A model generated the notes under the pieces. That model was not told the DNA's origin. It saw only the letters and a program-made list of their open reading frames with translations, and did not search any database. From VMCP01 sp964408945 (GTDB taxonomy: Bacteria; Bacteroidota; Bacteroidia; NS11-12g; UBA955): 64,000 nucleotides of DNA. The stretch lies in NCBI GenBank assembly GCA_964408945.1, contig CAYPBJ010000010.1, positions 1 through 64,000 on the forward strand, written 5' to 3'. Shown piece after piece: positions 8,218 to 17,108 of this stretch (positions are counted from its first letter, which is position 1; the number at the start of each line of letters is the position of its first letter). The position numbers and the translations under genes were made by a program.

Positions 8218-9213
8218 ATGAAAATTAAAAATATCATTCTCAGTGCTTTTTTAAGCATCTCAACCATGGCTATCAAAGCTCAAACCCCAACGGTGCGCAC
8301 CTGGGGATTTGAAGAGTTTTACCAAAACGGACTAGACTCTGGGCAAGTTTGGGATGGTTCAGAAGGTAAAAAATCTATAATATTGGATATTCCTAACTTC
8401 TTCAACATGGAATTGCTAACCGGTTGGGACACTTCATGGGGCGGATATTGGTCAAAAAACTGGGTGCTTACTGCAAAAGATTACAACACCGAAGAGCCTT
8501 CTGATTTTGCAAAACACATTTATTCGGTAAAGCCAGATATTGACAATGAAAATACAGGTCGAGTTCATGCTATTGGAAAATCTGGGGCATACATTCTCAA
8601 TCGCCCTAAATACAAAGAATTTCAAGACATTGCCTACTTCAAGGTAGCAAATACCACTTTTGCCTACAACAGCATGAAGTTTGGCGACAATTTCGCCAAA
8701 AAATTCACTCCAGCTGATTACGATACCTTTGTATTGTCAGTAAAAGTCTACAAAAAAGACTCTTTTATTGCAGAAAAAAGGGTTTACCTCGCTGATTTTA
8801 GACTTGGAATAAATAGTTATATAGCAAGCAATTGGATAGAAGTAATCATGCCACTCTCCGGCGATAGCATCACTTTCAATTTGGAAAGTTCTGACAACGG
8901 CGATTTTGGAATGAATACCCCCGCTTATTTCGCTTTAGATGAAATTACATTGATTGGGCCGGCGTCGGTTAAAAAAATACCTTCACAAAACGTTTTGGTT
9001 TATCCAAATCCAGCTACAGATCAATTGAATTTTAAAAACATTCCTGTTTCTATTTCAAAGGCTTCTTGCATTGACGCTCTAGGCCGTAAACTCGAATTGA
9101 CTTTGAATCCCCAAGGTTCTGCCAATGTCAGCGATCTAAAATCAGGGATTTATTGGGTTGAATTGCAAGATATCAAAGGAGTTACTTACAGATCTTCTTT
9201 CATCAAGAATTAA
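8218..9213 (+). CDS. DUF4465 protein with T9SS sorting domain (BtuH-like B12-binding protein)
   Basis: The body (about residues 25-255) has the DUF4465 hallmarks: NTTFAYNSMKFGDNFAKKF, then VYLADFR, then GMNTPAYFALDEI. DUF4465 is the fold of BtuH, a cell-surface cobalamin-binding lipoprotein of gut Bacteroides. Here there is no lipobox: a normal signal peptide ends near KAQ at residue 22, and the last 75 residues form a type A T9SS sorting domain beginning VYPNPATDQ. So the protein is predicted to reach the surface through type IX secretion, not lipoprotein export. It lies between the BtuB-like receptor (2 nt) and the BtuG-like propeller (2 nt) in a B12-riboswitch operon. Cobalamin binding itself is inferred. 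Confidence 0.85.
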   Translation: MKIKNIILSAFLSISTMAIKAQTPTVRTWGFEEFYQNGLDSGQVWDGSEGKKSIILDIPNFFNMELLTGWDTSWGGYWSKNWVLTAKDYNTEEPSDFAKHIYSVKPDIDNENTGRVHAIGKSGAYILNRPKYKEFQDIAYFKVANTTFAYNSMKFGDNFAKKFTPADYDTFVLSVKVYKKDSFIAEKRVYLADFRLGINSYIASNWIEVIMPLSGDSITFNLESSDNGDFGMNTPAYFALDEITLIGPASVKKIPSQNVLVYPNPATDQLNFKNIPVSISKASCIDALGRKLELTLNPQGSANVSDLKSGIYWVELQDIKGVTYRSSFIKN

Positions 9214-9215
9214 AC

Positions 9216-10265
9216 ATGAGATTTTTGGCTTTTTTTCTGGGGATATTTTTAGCTCTTGGAAGCCTGGTTACTTCGTGCACTCCCGAGGACAAACCTGCAC
9301 CGTCACCTAAAAATATTCCCTTAGCCAAAGTTCTCATCTTGTGTGAAGGCAATTTCTTATGGGAAAACGCCCAACTCGATGTTTGGCTGCCAGATAGCCA
9401 AATCCTCATTTCTAATGCCTACGAATTGCAGAATAACAAGCCATTGGGCGATGTTTTGCAGTCGGGATTGTACGCAAACGGTCGACTTTGGCTTTCAGTA
9501 AATAATTCAGGAAAAATTCTGGAGTTGGATCCTAAAACGCTGATCGAAACCAAAAAGAATATCAGTCCAAACTATCCGCGTTATATGGCATATTCTTTGG
9601 CATTTCAGTCGTTGTTTGTAACCGATTTGAAGAAAAATCGAGTTCGTGAATTGGATGCACAGAGTTTGATACTCAAGCACGAATATCCTGTCTTGCCTCA
9701 AAAAATGGGGGAGTTTTCGGGTTGGACAGAACACATCCTGGAATGGAATCAAAAAATAGTTGCCGCCAACTTAGACGGAAATATCCTCATCATGGATCCT
9801 GTTTTGAAAAGTCAAAAACTTATAAAAGTAGATTCGGGTGCCCAATATTTAGCTGTTGATAAACAAAATCAATTGTGGGTAGTATCCAGCAAAGCAAATG
9901 AGTCGAGTATAACGTTGGTTGATGCTGATGAGCCTCCAAAAGTTTATCGTTTAAATATGCCCATTCAACGCATTTCTTTGGGGGTAAACAAAGATACCTT
10001 GTGGGTTCTCAATCAAAATCGAGTTCATTTTATAGATTTAAAGAACACGTCCTCGGGCGTTATTTTGAATCAAGCATTTACAATAAAAGATGCTCAAAAC
10101 ATATATTCAATGGGGGTGCATCCTCAAACGGGAGAATTTTACCTCGGCGATGCTCGAGACTATGTGAGTGCAGGAAAAGTTTTCATTTATAGTGCTGATT
10201 TTAAGTATATAAAAACTCTTGAGACTGGAGTCATTCCCACTGACTTTGTCTTTGTGGGGTTGTAA
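9216..10265 (+). CDS. DUF5074/YncE-like beta-propeller lipoprotein (BtuG-like)
   Basis: Lipobox with Cys21 (LVTSC) marks an outer-membrane lipoprotein. The remaining 330 residues are a seven-blade-type propeller with the DUF5074 features: an N-terminal CEGNF motif, LGDVLQSG, and near the end a HPQTGEFYLGDARDY stretch. In Bacteroides the same family is BtuG, which sits over BtuB at the surface and hands on B12 with extremely tight binding. Position in the riboswitch operon supports that role here. It is the last gene of the operon; the next gene has its own promoter at 10277-10284. Confidence 0.85.
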   Translation: MRFLAFFLGIFLALGSLVTSCTPEDKPAPSPKNIPLAKVLILCEGNFLWENAQLDVWLPDSQILISNAYELQNNKPLGDVLQSGLYANGRLWLSVNNSGKILELDPKTLIETKKNISPNYPRYMAYSLAFQSLFVTDLKKNRVRELDAQSLILKHEYPVLPQKMGEFSGWTEHILEWNQKIVAANLDGNILIMDPVLKSQKLIKVDSGAQYLAVDKQNQLWVVSSKANESSITLVDADEPPKVYRLNMPIQRISLGVNKDTLWVLNQNRVHFIDLKNTSSGVILNQAFTIKDAQNIYSMGVHPQTGEFYLGDARDYVSAGKVFIYSADFKYIKTLETGVIPTDFVFVGL

Positions 10266-10276
10266 AGTCTTAACCT

Positions 10277-10284
10277 TATCTTTG
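10277..10284 (+). promoter_or_regulatory. -7 promoter element of the LptF/G-type gene
   Basis: TATCTTTG matches TAnnTTTG and ends 7 nt before the ATG at 10292, implying a leaderless or near-leaderless mRNA. Confidence 0.6.
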
Positions 10285-10291
10285 CAACCGC

Positions 10292-11740
10292 ATGTTGCGA
10301 ATCAAGAATATCGACAAACTGGTACTCCGATCTTATGTGGGTCCATTCATTGTCACTTTTGTACTGAGCTTATTTTTATTCTTGATGCAATTCCTTTGGA
10401 AGTACATCGATGAGCTCGTTGGAAAAGGAATTCCAACAGGTGTCATGTTGAAATTGATTGGACTTTCATTAGCCGATTTGGTTCCGATGGCCCTTCCGCT
10501 AACGGTGATGGTCGCTGCCCTGATGACGTTTGGTAACCTATCGGAGAGTTTTGAATTGGTAGCCATGAAAAGCAATGGAATTTCACTGCTCAGAATTTTG
10601 AGACCTATCTTTATCTTCATGTCTATTTTGGTAGTTGCCAATTTCTTTTTCCTGAATTATATCATCCCTAAGGCCAATCTCGAATTCAAAGCGATGCTTT
10701 TAGATTTAAGGTCTAAAAAGCCCGCTTTCAACATTGAACCAGGGCAGTTTTATCAGCAAATTGATGGAGTAGCCATCAGGGTTGGAGAGAAAGAAGCTGA
10801 CAACGAAACGGTCAAAGACGTACTCATATACGAATACAAACAAGACGATAGTAAACGTTTAAACGTGATTAGAGCAAAACACGGAAAAATGGTGATGTCG
10901 CCCGATAAGCGTTTTCTCAATCTAACCCTATATAAGGGCGTTCGTTACGAAGAAATGACCTCGGCCGAAGACTATCGGAAAACCATGCCTTTCAACCAAA
11001 TGTTTTTCGAAAAACAAAGCATGGTCATTGATTTATCAAGCCTGGATTTCACCTTTTCCAATCGCGAAAGAATGGCCACTGATTACAGATTGTTGAACGT
11101 AAAAAAATTATTGCTAGAGATTGATTCATTCCACATGAGAATGGAAAAGCATAAAGACGACAATGCACAATATTTGAGCAGATTGATGCATTATCGAAAC
11201 TTGTTTCCATCGCCCGTTCAAAATCAACCCCAAAATGCAATTAACAACTATATTGAGTTGAAAAAACCCAATATTTATCAAAATTTTGACTCATCACAAT
11301 GGGCGTCGATGAGGTCTTTAGCCGTTTCCACGGCACGAGGAATGAAAGGCACTCTAGAAGGGTATGCTGCAACTCAAAAATATGAATATAAAGATGTTGC
11401 ACTCTATCAATCAGAATTACACAAGAAATTCTCTTATTCCTTTTTATTGATGATGCTCTTTCTCATCGCAGCACCTTTAGGCGCCATCATTCAAAAAGGG
11501 GGAATAGGTCTACCTTTGGTAATTTCCGTATTGCTTTTTGTGCTTTTTTACGCCATCAATATCACTGGTGAAAAAATGGGTAAGGAGTTGGTTTTTCCTG
11601 TTTGGTTTGGAATGTGGATGAGCACATTGGTGCTGCTTCCTATTGCCTTTGTTATTACATTTCAAGCTCTTAGAGATAGATCTACTGTGGGTGGCGGATT
11701 TTCATTCAAACGTTTATTCGTTAAAAAGACGTCCAAATGA
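10292..11740 (+). CDS. LptF/LptG family permease
   Basis: Transmembrane subunit of the LPS export complex (YjgP/YjgQ family), which extracts LPS from the inner membrane with LptB and passes it to LptC. Hydrophobic segments lie near residues 13-38, 50-80 and 100-122, then comes a periplasmic jellyroll-like region, and more membrane segments cluster at about 375-460, the usual 3+3 arrangement. The 482 aa length includes an extended periplasmic part, common in Bacteroidota. Only one of the F/G pair is present here. The stop overlaps the next start (ATGA at 11737), linking it to a glycosyltransferase and an ABC exporter in an envelope-lipid operon. Confidence 0.85.
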   Translation: MLRIKNIDKLVLRSYVGPFIVTFVLSLFLFLMQFLWKYIDELVGKGIPTGVMLKLIGLSLADLVPMALPLTVMVAALMTFGNLSESFELVAMKSNGISLLRILRPIFIFMSILVVANFFFLNYIIPKANLEFKAMLLDLRSKKPAFNIEPGQFYQQIDGVAIRVGEKEADNETVKDVLIYEYKQDDSKRLNVIRAKHGKMVMSPDKRFLNLTLYKGVRYEEMTSAEDYRKTMPFNQMFFEKQSMVIDLSSLDFTFSNRERMATDYRLLNVKKLLLEIDSFHMRMEKHKDDNAQYLSRLMHYRNLFPSPVQNQPQNAINNYIELKKPNIYQNFDSSQWASMRSLAVSTARGMKGTLEGYAATQKYEYKDVALYQSELHKKFSYSFLLMMLFLIAAPLGAIIQKGGIGLPLVISVLLFVLFYAINITGEKMGKELVFPVWFGMWMSTLVLLPIAFVITFQALRDRSTVGGGFSFKRLFVKKTSK

Positions 11741-12918
11741 AGATTTTAGTCGTTGGAAATCGATTTCCCTGGCCCCTGCACGATGGCGGAGCCATTGCCT
11801 CCTACCGATTGCTCAAGTCTTTGAGTAGTGCCGGACATGAAATCGTCTTTTTTTCCTTCAATACGGATAAACATCATGTATCATCAGAATCTATCCAAAA
11901 GGAATTTTCTTTTTGCAGAACCGTTTCCATTTCTTTGAACGCGGATGTTAAACCATTGGATGCGCTAAAAAATCTTTTTAAACCGAATAGCTATTTTATA
12001 GAGAGATACATTCAAAAAGAAGCCCAAACACAATTACAACTATTGGCTTCGAAAGAGAAATTTGATCTTGCGATTCTCGAAGGATTTTATTCTTCTGCAT
12101 TTTTACCCGTATTGAAAGATCAAATACCCCTTATTTATAGAGCACATAATCTTGAATACCAAATTTGGAATCGATTAGCCGAAAATGAATCATCATGGCT
12201 CAAGCGAACGTACTTGAAAATCCAAGTGAAACGCCTTAAAAAGGAGGAGATCAACCTACTTAATCATGTCAATGCAACCATTGCCATTTCACCCAATGAT
12301 GCGTCTATTTTCCAGCAATTAAGTCCCAAACCTGTACATCTCTATCTTCCCGGAGTGGAAATTCAAATCAACGGAAAGTCAAAGTTGCAGCCCCAAAGGT
12401 TGTTTCATTTGGGTTCGATGGAATGGGATGCCAACCGGCAGGGTGTAGAATGGTTTTTGAGAAAAGTTTGGCCATTAGTATTGTCTGCACATCCAGATTT
12501 GACCTTTCATTTAGCCGGAAAAGGACTCAAAAAGAGCGATTCAAAATACTTTCAACAGGGGGTTATGAATCACGGTGAAGTCAATGATGCCCGAGAATTC
12601 ATGCTCAATCATGGAATTTGCATTGTACCCATTCTTGCGGGTTCTGGCATAAGAATGAAGCTTTTGGATGCCATGAATTTTGGAATTCCTTGTGTTGCGA
12701 CAAGCATTGGTGCACAAGGTCTAAAGGTTGAATCGGGCAATCAATTGGAAATTGCAGATAATCCCAAAGACTTTGCAGCAAAAATCATAGGACTCTTGAA
12801 TGACCGATTGAAAGCCATTCAAATGGGCAAAAATGCCGCCGCTTATATTCAAGAAAATCACAATCCAGTCATCAATTTCGATAAACTGAATCAATTTATA
12901 GTATCCGTTAGATTATAA
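11737..12918 (+). CDS. GT4 family glycosyltransferase
   Basis: GT-B fold sugar transferase. The N-terminal half has the acceptor-domain pattern GGAIASYRLLKSL near residue 20. The C-terminal half has the nucleotide-sugar domain, with FHLAGKGL near residue 263 and GSGIRMKLLDAMNFGIPCVAT near 305, where the usual E-x7-E is replaced by a related K-LLDAM-G-P signature. No signal or membrane segment, so cytoplasmic. It overlaps the LptF/G-type gene by 4 nt and is followed after 4 nt by an ABC exporter, suggesting a role in making an exported envelope glycan or lipid. Donor and acceptor are unknown. Confidence 0.82.
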   Translation: MKILVVGNRFPWPLHDGGAIASYRLLKSLSSAGHEIVFFSFNTDKHHVSSESIQKEFSFCRTVSISLNADVKPLDALKNLFKPNSYFIERYIQKEAQTQLQLLASKEKFDLAILEGFYSSAFLPVLKDQIPLIYRAHNLEYQIWNRLAENESSWLKRTYLKIQVKRLKKEEINLLNHVNATIAISPNDASIFQQLSPKPVHLYLPGVEIQINGKSKLQPQRLFHLGSMEWDANRQGVEWFLRKVWPLVLSAHPDLTFHLAGKGLKKSDSKYFQQGVMNHGEVNDAREFMLNHGICIVPILAGSGIRMKLLDAMNFGIPCVATSIGAQGLKVESGNQLEIADNPKDFAAKIIGLLNDRLKAIQMGKNAAAYIQENHNPVINFDKLNQFIVSVRL

Positions 12919-12922
12919 TCCA

Positions 12923-14653
12923 TTGAAAATTCTCATACAGTATTTAAAACCGCAAGGTAGGCTCATTTTTTGGGCCCTATTTTTAGCCACCATTTCTCAA
13001 GTGTTTTCCATGATGGACCCTTGGGTAGGAAGAAACATCATTGATAAATATTTGAATCAATTTCAAAAGTTTGGTCAGCACGAGTTCATCATGGGTGTTT
13101 TGGGCTGGCTGGGAATAGGTGTAAGTGTGGCAATGATCAGCAGAATTGCCAAGAATCTGCAAGATTATTTTGTGAATGTAGCCATCCAAAAGGCTGGAGC
13201 CAGAATTTTCACCGATGGTATAAAACATACCTTGGCTTTACCTTATGCTACTTTCGAAGATCACCGAAGTGGTGAAACATTGAACATCCTACAAAAAGTT
13301 AGAACAGATTCTGAGAGATTGATCTCATTGGCAATCAATTTGCTTTATACCAGTGTGGTGGGTATTGTCTTTGTTTTTGCAGCATCTTTTTCCGTGCATT
13401 GGTTGATTGCTCCCGTATTTTTAAGTGCCATGCTTGTAGTGGGGGTGAGCAGTTCCGTTTTAAGCAAACAAATCAAGTTTATCCAAAAAATCATCATGAA
13501 GGAAACCAGCACTCTTGCGGGTACCACTACAGAGAGTTTGAGGAACATTGAACTGGTGAAAAGTTTAGGATTAGTCAATCAAGAAATGCGAAGAATCAGC
13601 AGCAATACGCTCAAAATTCTTGGCTTGGAATTGAAAAAGGTGAAAAAAGTGAGAACCTTGGGTTTTGTGCAAGGAACCACAGTGAACCTCATGAGAAATG
13701 TGCTATTGTTGTTTTTGAGTTGGATGGTTTTTCAAGCAAAAATTACCCCAGGAATGTACATTCAGTTTTTATTTTACACCTTTTTTATCTTTAATCCTCT
13801 TCAAGAACTAGGAACCTTCATTCAGGCATACAGGGAGGCAGATGTTTCGCTGAATCGTTTTGATCAGTTGCTCAAAATGCCCGAAGAAACGGTTCCTGCA
13901 AATCCTGCGGTATTGGGTGACATTCAATCCATTGAATTCAAAAATGTCAGTTTCAAACATCAGTCAGCAAAACAAAATGCACTTGATAACATTGATTTTA
14001 AGTTAGGCAAGGGTGAAACGATTGCCTTTGTTGGGCCATCAGGAAGCGGCAAAAGTACTATGGTTAAGTTGTTGGTAGGATTGTATTTGCCTACCGATGG
14101 TGACGTGGTTTTTAACGGAAATTCCGTAACTGACATAGATAGAAATGAGATTAGAGCTCAATTGGGATTGGTTTCTCAAGAGAGTCAACTTTTCTCTGGG
14201 ACTATTAAAGAGAACCTTCAGTTTGTATCTCCCGAGGCATCGGAACAAGACATTCTTAATGCATTAAACGCTGCTGCAACCCAGAATCTATTGCAAAGGG
14301 CAGAAAACGGTTTGGATACTCAAATAGGAGAGGGCGGAATTAAAGTTTCGGGTGGCGAAAAGCAGAGGTTATCTATAGCCCGTGCTTTGTTGAGAAATCC
14401 GAAATTATTGATTTTTGACGAAGCAACCAGTGCGTTAGATTCAATCACCGAAAGTGAAATAACCGAAACCTTAAGAGACATATCCTCTCAAAAAGATAGA
14501 ATCAACGTAATGATTGCACATAGACTGAGTACCATTATGCATGCAGACCGTATTTATGTCCTCGAAAAAGGAAAAATAATAGAAGTGGGAACTCATTCAG
14601 AGCTTTTAGAGTTGAAGGGACTTTATTACGCCATGTGGCGACAGCAGACTTAA
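12923..14653 (+). CDS. ABC transporter, fused permease and ATPase (MsbA-like)
   Basis: Half-size exporter of 576 aa. Six membrane helices fill about residues 1-310, and the nucleotide-binding domain has Walker A GPSGSGKST (about 374-382), Q-loop, signature VSGGEKQR, Walker B LLIFDEATSALD and an H-loop (AHRLST). The family exports lipids such as lipid A, peptides or drugs; the neighbours LptF/G-type permease and GT4 favour a lipid or glycolipid substrate, which is an inference. The only plausible start is a TTG 4 nt after the previous stop. The gene ends in a 4-bp tail-to-tail overlap with the GNAT gene. Confidence 0.87.
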   Translation: MKILIQYLKPQGRLIFWALFLATISQVFSMMDPWVGRNIIDKYLNQFQKFGQHEFIMGVLGWLGIGVSVAMISRIAKNLQDYFVNVAIQKAGARIFTDGIKHTLALPYATFEDHRSGETLNILQKVRTDSERLISLAINLLYTSVVGIVFVFAASFSVHWLIAPVFLSAMLVVGVSSSVLSKQIKFIQKIIMKETSTLAGTTTESLRNIELVKSLGLVNQEMRRISSNTLKILGLELKKVKKVRTLGFVQGTTVNLMRNVLLLFLSWMVFQAKITPGMYIQFLFYTFFIFNPLQELGTFIQAYREADVSLNRFDQLLKMPEETVPANPAVLGDIQSIEFKNVSFKHQSAKQNALDNIDFKLGKGETIAFVGPSGSGKSTMVKLLVGLYLPTDGDVVFNGNSVTDIDRNEIRAQLGLVSQESQLFSGTIKENLQFVSPEASEQDILNALNAAATQNLLQRAENGLDTQIGEGGIKVSGGEKQRLSIARALLRNPKLLIFDEATSALDSITESEITETLRDISSQKDRINVMIAHRLSTIMHADRIYVLEKGKIIEVGTHSELLELKGLYYAMWRQQT

Positions 14654-15078
14654 ATCAAGACCATTTTGTAGTGCTCAATTTCTGCTTCAACGAATAAATC
14701 TCCAGACCTTGTAAATCCAAATTGAGCATAAAACGACTCAGCGTGAGTTTGAGCGTGCAAATAAATCACGGGTTTTGTAAGATTCATTTCAGCAATTTTT
14801 TCTAAACAAGATTTCACCAATTCTGCTCCAATGCGGTTGCCTCTGTATTCCTTAAGAACTGCGAATCGCTCGAGTTTTATACCGTATTCTGTTTCTCTGA
14901 ATCTGCATGTTCCGGCAGGGATTCCTTTGTATTTTGCCAAAAAGTGTTGACTGCTTTCTTCGAATTGGTCGTATTCCTCTTTAGGGTCAACTGACTGTTC
15001 AATTACAAAAACTTTGCGTCGAATCTCAAAGATATCGGTCATTTGTTGGGCTGAGCGGGCTGGAAAAATTTCAATCAT
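14650..15078 (-). CDS. GNAT family N-acetyltransferase
   Basis: Acetyl-CoA-dependent N-acyltransferase of 142 aa, covering one GNAT domain. The central beta strand and pyrophosphate loop are visible as LERFAVLKEYRGNRIGAELV (about residues 75-94), followed by the Tyr/Phe-rich C-terminal part (AESFYAQFGF) typical of the fold. The substrate is unknown. It is transcribed from a minus-strand -7 element at 15102-15109 that faces and overlaps the promoter of the aldolase gene. Confidence 0.82.
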   Translation of the reverse strand: MIEIFPARSAQQMTDIFEIRRKVFVIEQSVDPKEEYDQFEESSQHFLAKYKGIPAGTCRFRETEYGIKLERFAVLKEYRGNRIGAELVKSCLEKIAEMNLTKPVIYLHAQTHAESFYAQFGFTRSGDLFVEAEIEHYKMVLI

Positions 15079-15090
15079 CAGAAAAATGGT

Positions 15091-15098
15091 TATTTTTG
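15091..15098 (+). promoter_or_regulatory. -7 promoter element of the aldolase gene
   Basis: TATTTTTG (TAnnTTTG) 32 nt before the ATG at 15131. It lies only 3 nt from the opposing minus-strand element, so the two promoters must compete for polymerase. Confidence 0.5.
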
Positions 15099-15101
15099 TT
15101 C

Positions 15102-15109
15102 CAAATTTA
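15102..15109 (-). promoter_or_regulatory. -7 promoter element of the GNAT gene
   Basis: Minus-strand TAAATTTG (TAnnTTTG), 23 nt before the GNAT ATG at 15078. It is arranged head to head with the aldolase -7 element. Confidence 0.5.
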
Positions 15110-15130
15110 ACCCATAATTAAGAAATACGA

Positions 15131-16189
15131 ATGTCGAACACCAACATCGAACAACTGTTAGGAAAAGATGCAGAGTATCTTTTGAATCACAAATGCAACA
15201 CCATCAGCAAAGAGAGCATTCATGTTCCTGGTGCTGATTTCGTAGATCGCATTTTTGCTCAAACTAATCGTTCAACCCAAGTATTGCGTTCATTGCAATC
15301 TCTATACGGTCATGGACGTTTGGCTAATACGGGTTATTTGAGCATTCTTCCAGTTGATCAGGGGATTGAACACAGTGCAGGTGCGTCATTTGCACCAAAT
15401 CCTATATATTTTGATCCAGAAAATATCATCAAACTTGCCATTGAGGGCGGTTGCAATGCAGTAGCTTCAACCTACGGTGTTTTGGCTATGAACTCAAGAA
15501 AATATGCACATAAGATTCCGTTCATTGTAAAAATTAACCACAATGAATTCTTGTCTTATCCAAATAAATTTGATCAATTCATGTTTGGTTCTGTTCGCGA
15601 TGCTTGGAACTTAGGTGCTGCAGCTGTTGGAGCAACCATCTACTTCGGAAGTCCTGAAAGTTCTAGACAAATCATGGAAGTGGCAGCGGCATTCGAAGAA
15701 GCACATTCTTTAGGAATGGCAACCATTTTGTGGTGCTACACTCGTAACAACGGATTTAAAGTTGACGGCGTTGATTATCACACGTCTTCTGATTTAACCG
15801 GTCAAGCAAATCATTTGGGTGTAACCATTCAAGCTGATATCATCAAGCAAAAACTACCAACCAACAACGGTGGATACAATGCAACCAAGCATGGTAAAAC
15901 CCACCCAAAGGTATATTCTGAACTTACAACTGATCACCCAATTGATCTTACTCGCTACCAAGTAGCTAATTGTTATATGGGTCGTGCTGGTTTAATCAAT
16001 TCAGGTGGAGAAGCAAAAGGCCAAGGAGATATCGAAGAAGCAGTATTCACCGCAGTAGTGAACAAACGTGCTGCCGGTTCTGGATTGATCTTAGGTAGAA
16101 AAGCGTTCCAAAAGCCATTGACCGAAGGTATTCAATTGCTGAACTCTGTTCAAGATGTTTATCTTGACTCATCAGTAACTATAGCATAA
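15131..16189 (+). CDS. fbaB: class I fructose-bisphosphate aldolase (FbaB type)
   Basis: Cleaves fructose 1,6-bisphosphate to dihydroxyacetone phosphate and glyceraldehyde 3-phosphate through a Schiff-base lysine, in glycolysis and gluconeogenesis. The 352 aa protein matches the archaeal/FbaB-type class I family: LSILPVDQGIEHSAG near residue 75, the strand FIVKINHNEFLS near 133, and the C-terminal phosphate-binding part SGLILGRKAFQKP near 318. No metal-binding class II motifs are present. It is followed after 2-11 nt by accD, so the two may be co-transcribed. Confidence 0.9.
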   Translation: MSNTNIEQLLGKDAEYLLNHKCNTISKESIHVPGADFVDRIFAQTNRSTQVLRSLQSLYGHGRLANTGYLSILPVDQGIEHSAGASFAPNPIYFDPENIIKLAIEGGCNAVASTYGVLAMNSRKYAHKIPFIVKINHNEFLSYPNKFDQFMFGSVRDAWNLGAAAVGATIYFGSPESSRQIMEVAAAFEEAHSLGMATILWCYTRNNGFKVDGVDYHTSSDLTGQANHLGVTIQADIIKQKLPTNNGGYNATKHGKTHPKVYSELTTDHPIDLTRYQVANCYMGRAGLINSGGEAKGQGDIEEAVFTAVVNKRAAGSGLILGRKAFQKPLTEGIQLLNSVQDVYLDSSVTIA

Positions 16190-16200
16190 TTTTGAAAGAT

Positions 16201-17097
16201 ATGTCTTCTGCAGGATTTGAAGAGTTCGATGAACTCGATTCAAACGACTCAAAGTGGTATCAGCGAACTCTAACGGGGATTCTTACCAAAACTAAAGATA
16301 AGAAACCTACCCCTGACGGTTTGTGGGAGAAATGTAAACGTTGCAAAACAGTTCATACTGCCAAAGATTGGATTGATCACAAATACGTTTGTCCTTCATG
16401 CAACTATCACGAAAGAATTGGTTCACACGAGTATTTCGAAATCTTGTTTGACAACAACGAATTTACCGAGCTCAACGAGAACCTAAGCAGTGGTGACCCT
16501 CTTAATTTCGTTGATTCAGCACCCTACTCCGATAGAATTGTAGTGGCTCAGAAGAAAACAGGATTGAAGGACGCCGTAAGAACAGCCACCGGAAAAATGA
16601 ATGGACATCCTTTCACCGTTGCATGTATGGATTTCAACTTTATTGGCGGTTCTATGGGTTCTGTAGTGGGTGAAAAGATTGCTCGTGCAATTGATTACTC
16701 GATCGCCAACAAAACGCCTTTTTTGATGATATCAAAATCGGGTGGTGCCCGTATGATGGAAGCTGCTTTTTCTTTGATGCAAATGGCAAAAACCAGTGCT
16801 AAATTAGCGCTTTTGAATAAAGCCGGTATCCCTTACATTTCGTTGATGACCAATCCTACAACTGGAGGAGTAACCGCTTCATACGCCATGCTGGGCGACT
16901 TTAATATTGCAGAACCTGAAGCGTTGATTGGATTTGCAGGGCCTCGCGTCATTCGTGAAACCATAGGCAAGGATCTTCCCAAGGGCTTTCAGAGTTCAGA
17001 ATTTTTGGTTGAACACGGATTTCTCGACTTCATTGTTGGGAGAAACGAATTGAAAGAAAAATTAACGAGTCTTTTAAGTATCATTTGGAATAAATAA
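16201..17097 (+). CDS. accD: acetyl-CoA carboxylase carboxyltransferase subunit beta
   Basis: Transfers the carboxyl group from biotin carboxyl carrier protein to acetyl-CoA, giving malonyl-CoA, the first step of fatty acid synthesis; works as a heterotetramer with AccA. The zinc ribbon is complete (two C-x2-C pairs, Cys45/48 and Cys64/67 counted from the ATG). The crotonase-like core follows, with GGSMGSVVGEK, SGGARMMEA and the oxyanion-hole segment TNPTTGGVTAS. I prefer the ATG at 16201; an in-frame TTG at 16192 would add 3 residues. accA is not nearby, as is usual when the subunits are split. Confidence 0.93.
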   Translation: MSSAGFEEFDELDSNDSKWYQRTLTGILTKTKDKKPTPDGLWEKCKRCKTVHTAKDWIDHKYVCPSCNYHERIGSHEYFEILFDNNEFTELNENLSSGDPLNFVDSAPYSDRIVVAQKKTGLKDAVRTATGKMNGHPFTVACMDFNFIGGSMGSVVGEKIARAIDYSIANKTPFLMISKSGGARMMEAAFSLMQMAKTSAKLALLNKAGIPYISLMTNPTTGGVTASYAMLGDFNIAEPEALIGFAGPRVIRETIGKDLPKGFQSSEFLVEHGFLDFIVGRNELKEKLTSLLSIIWNK

Positions 17098-17108
17098 ACA
17101 CAATTAAT

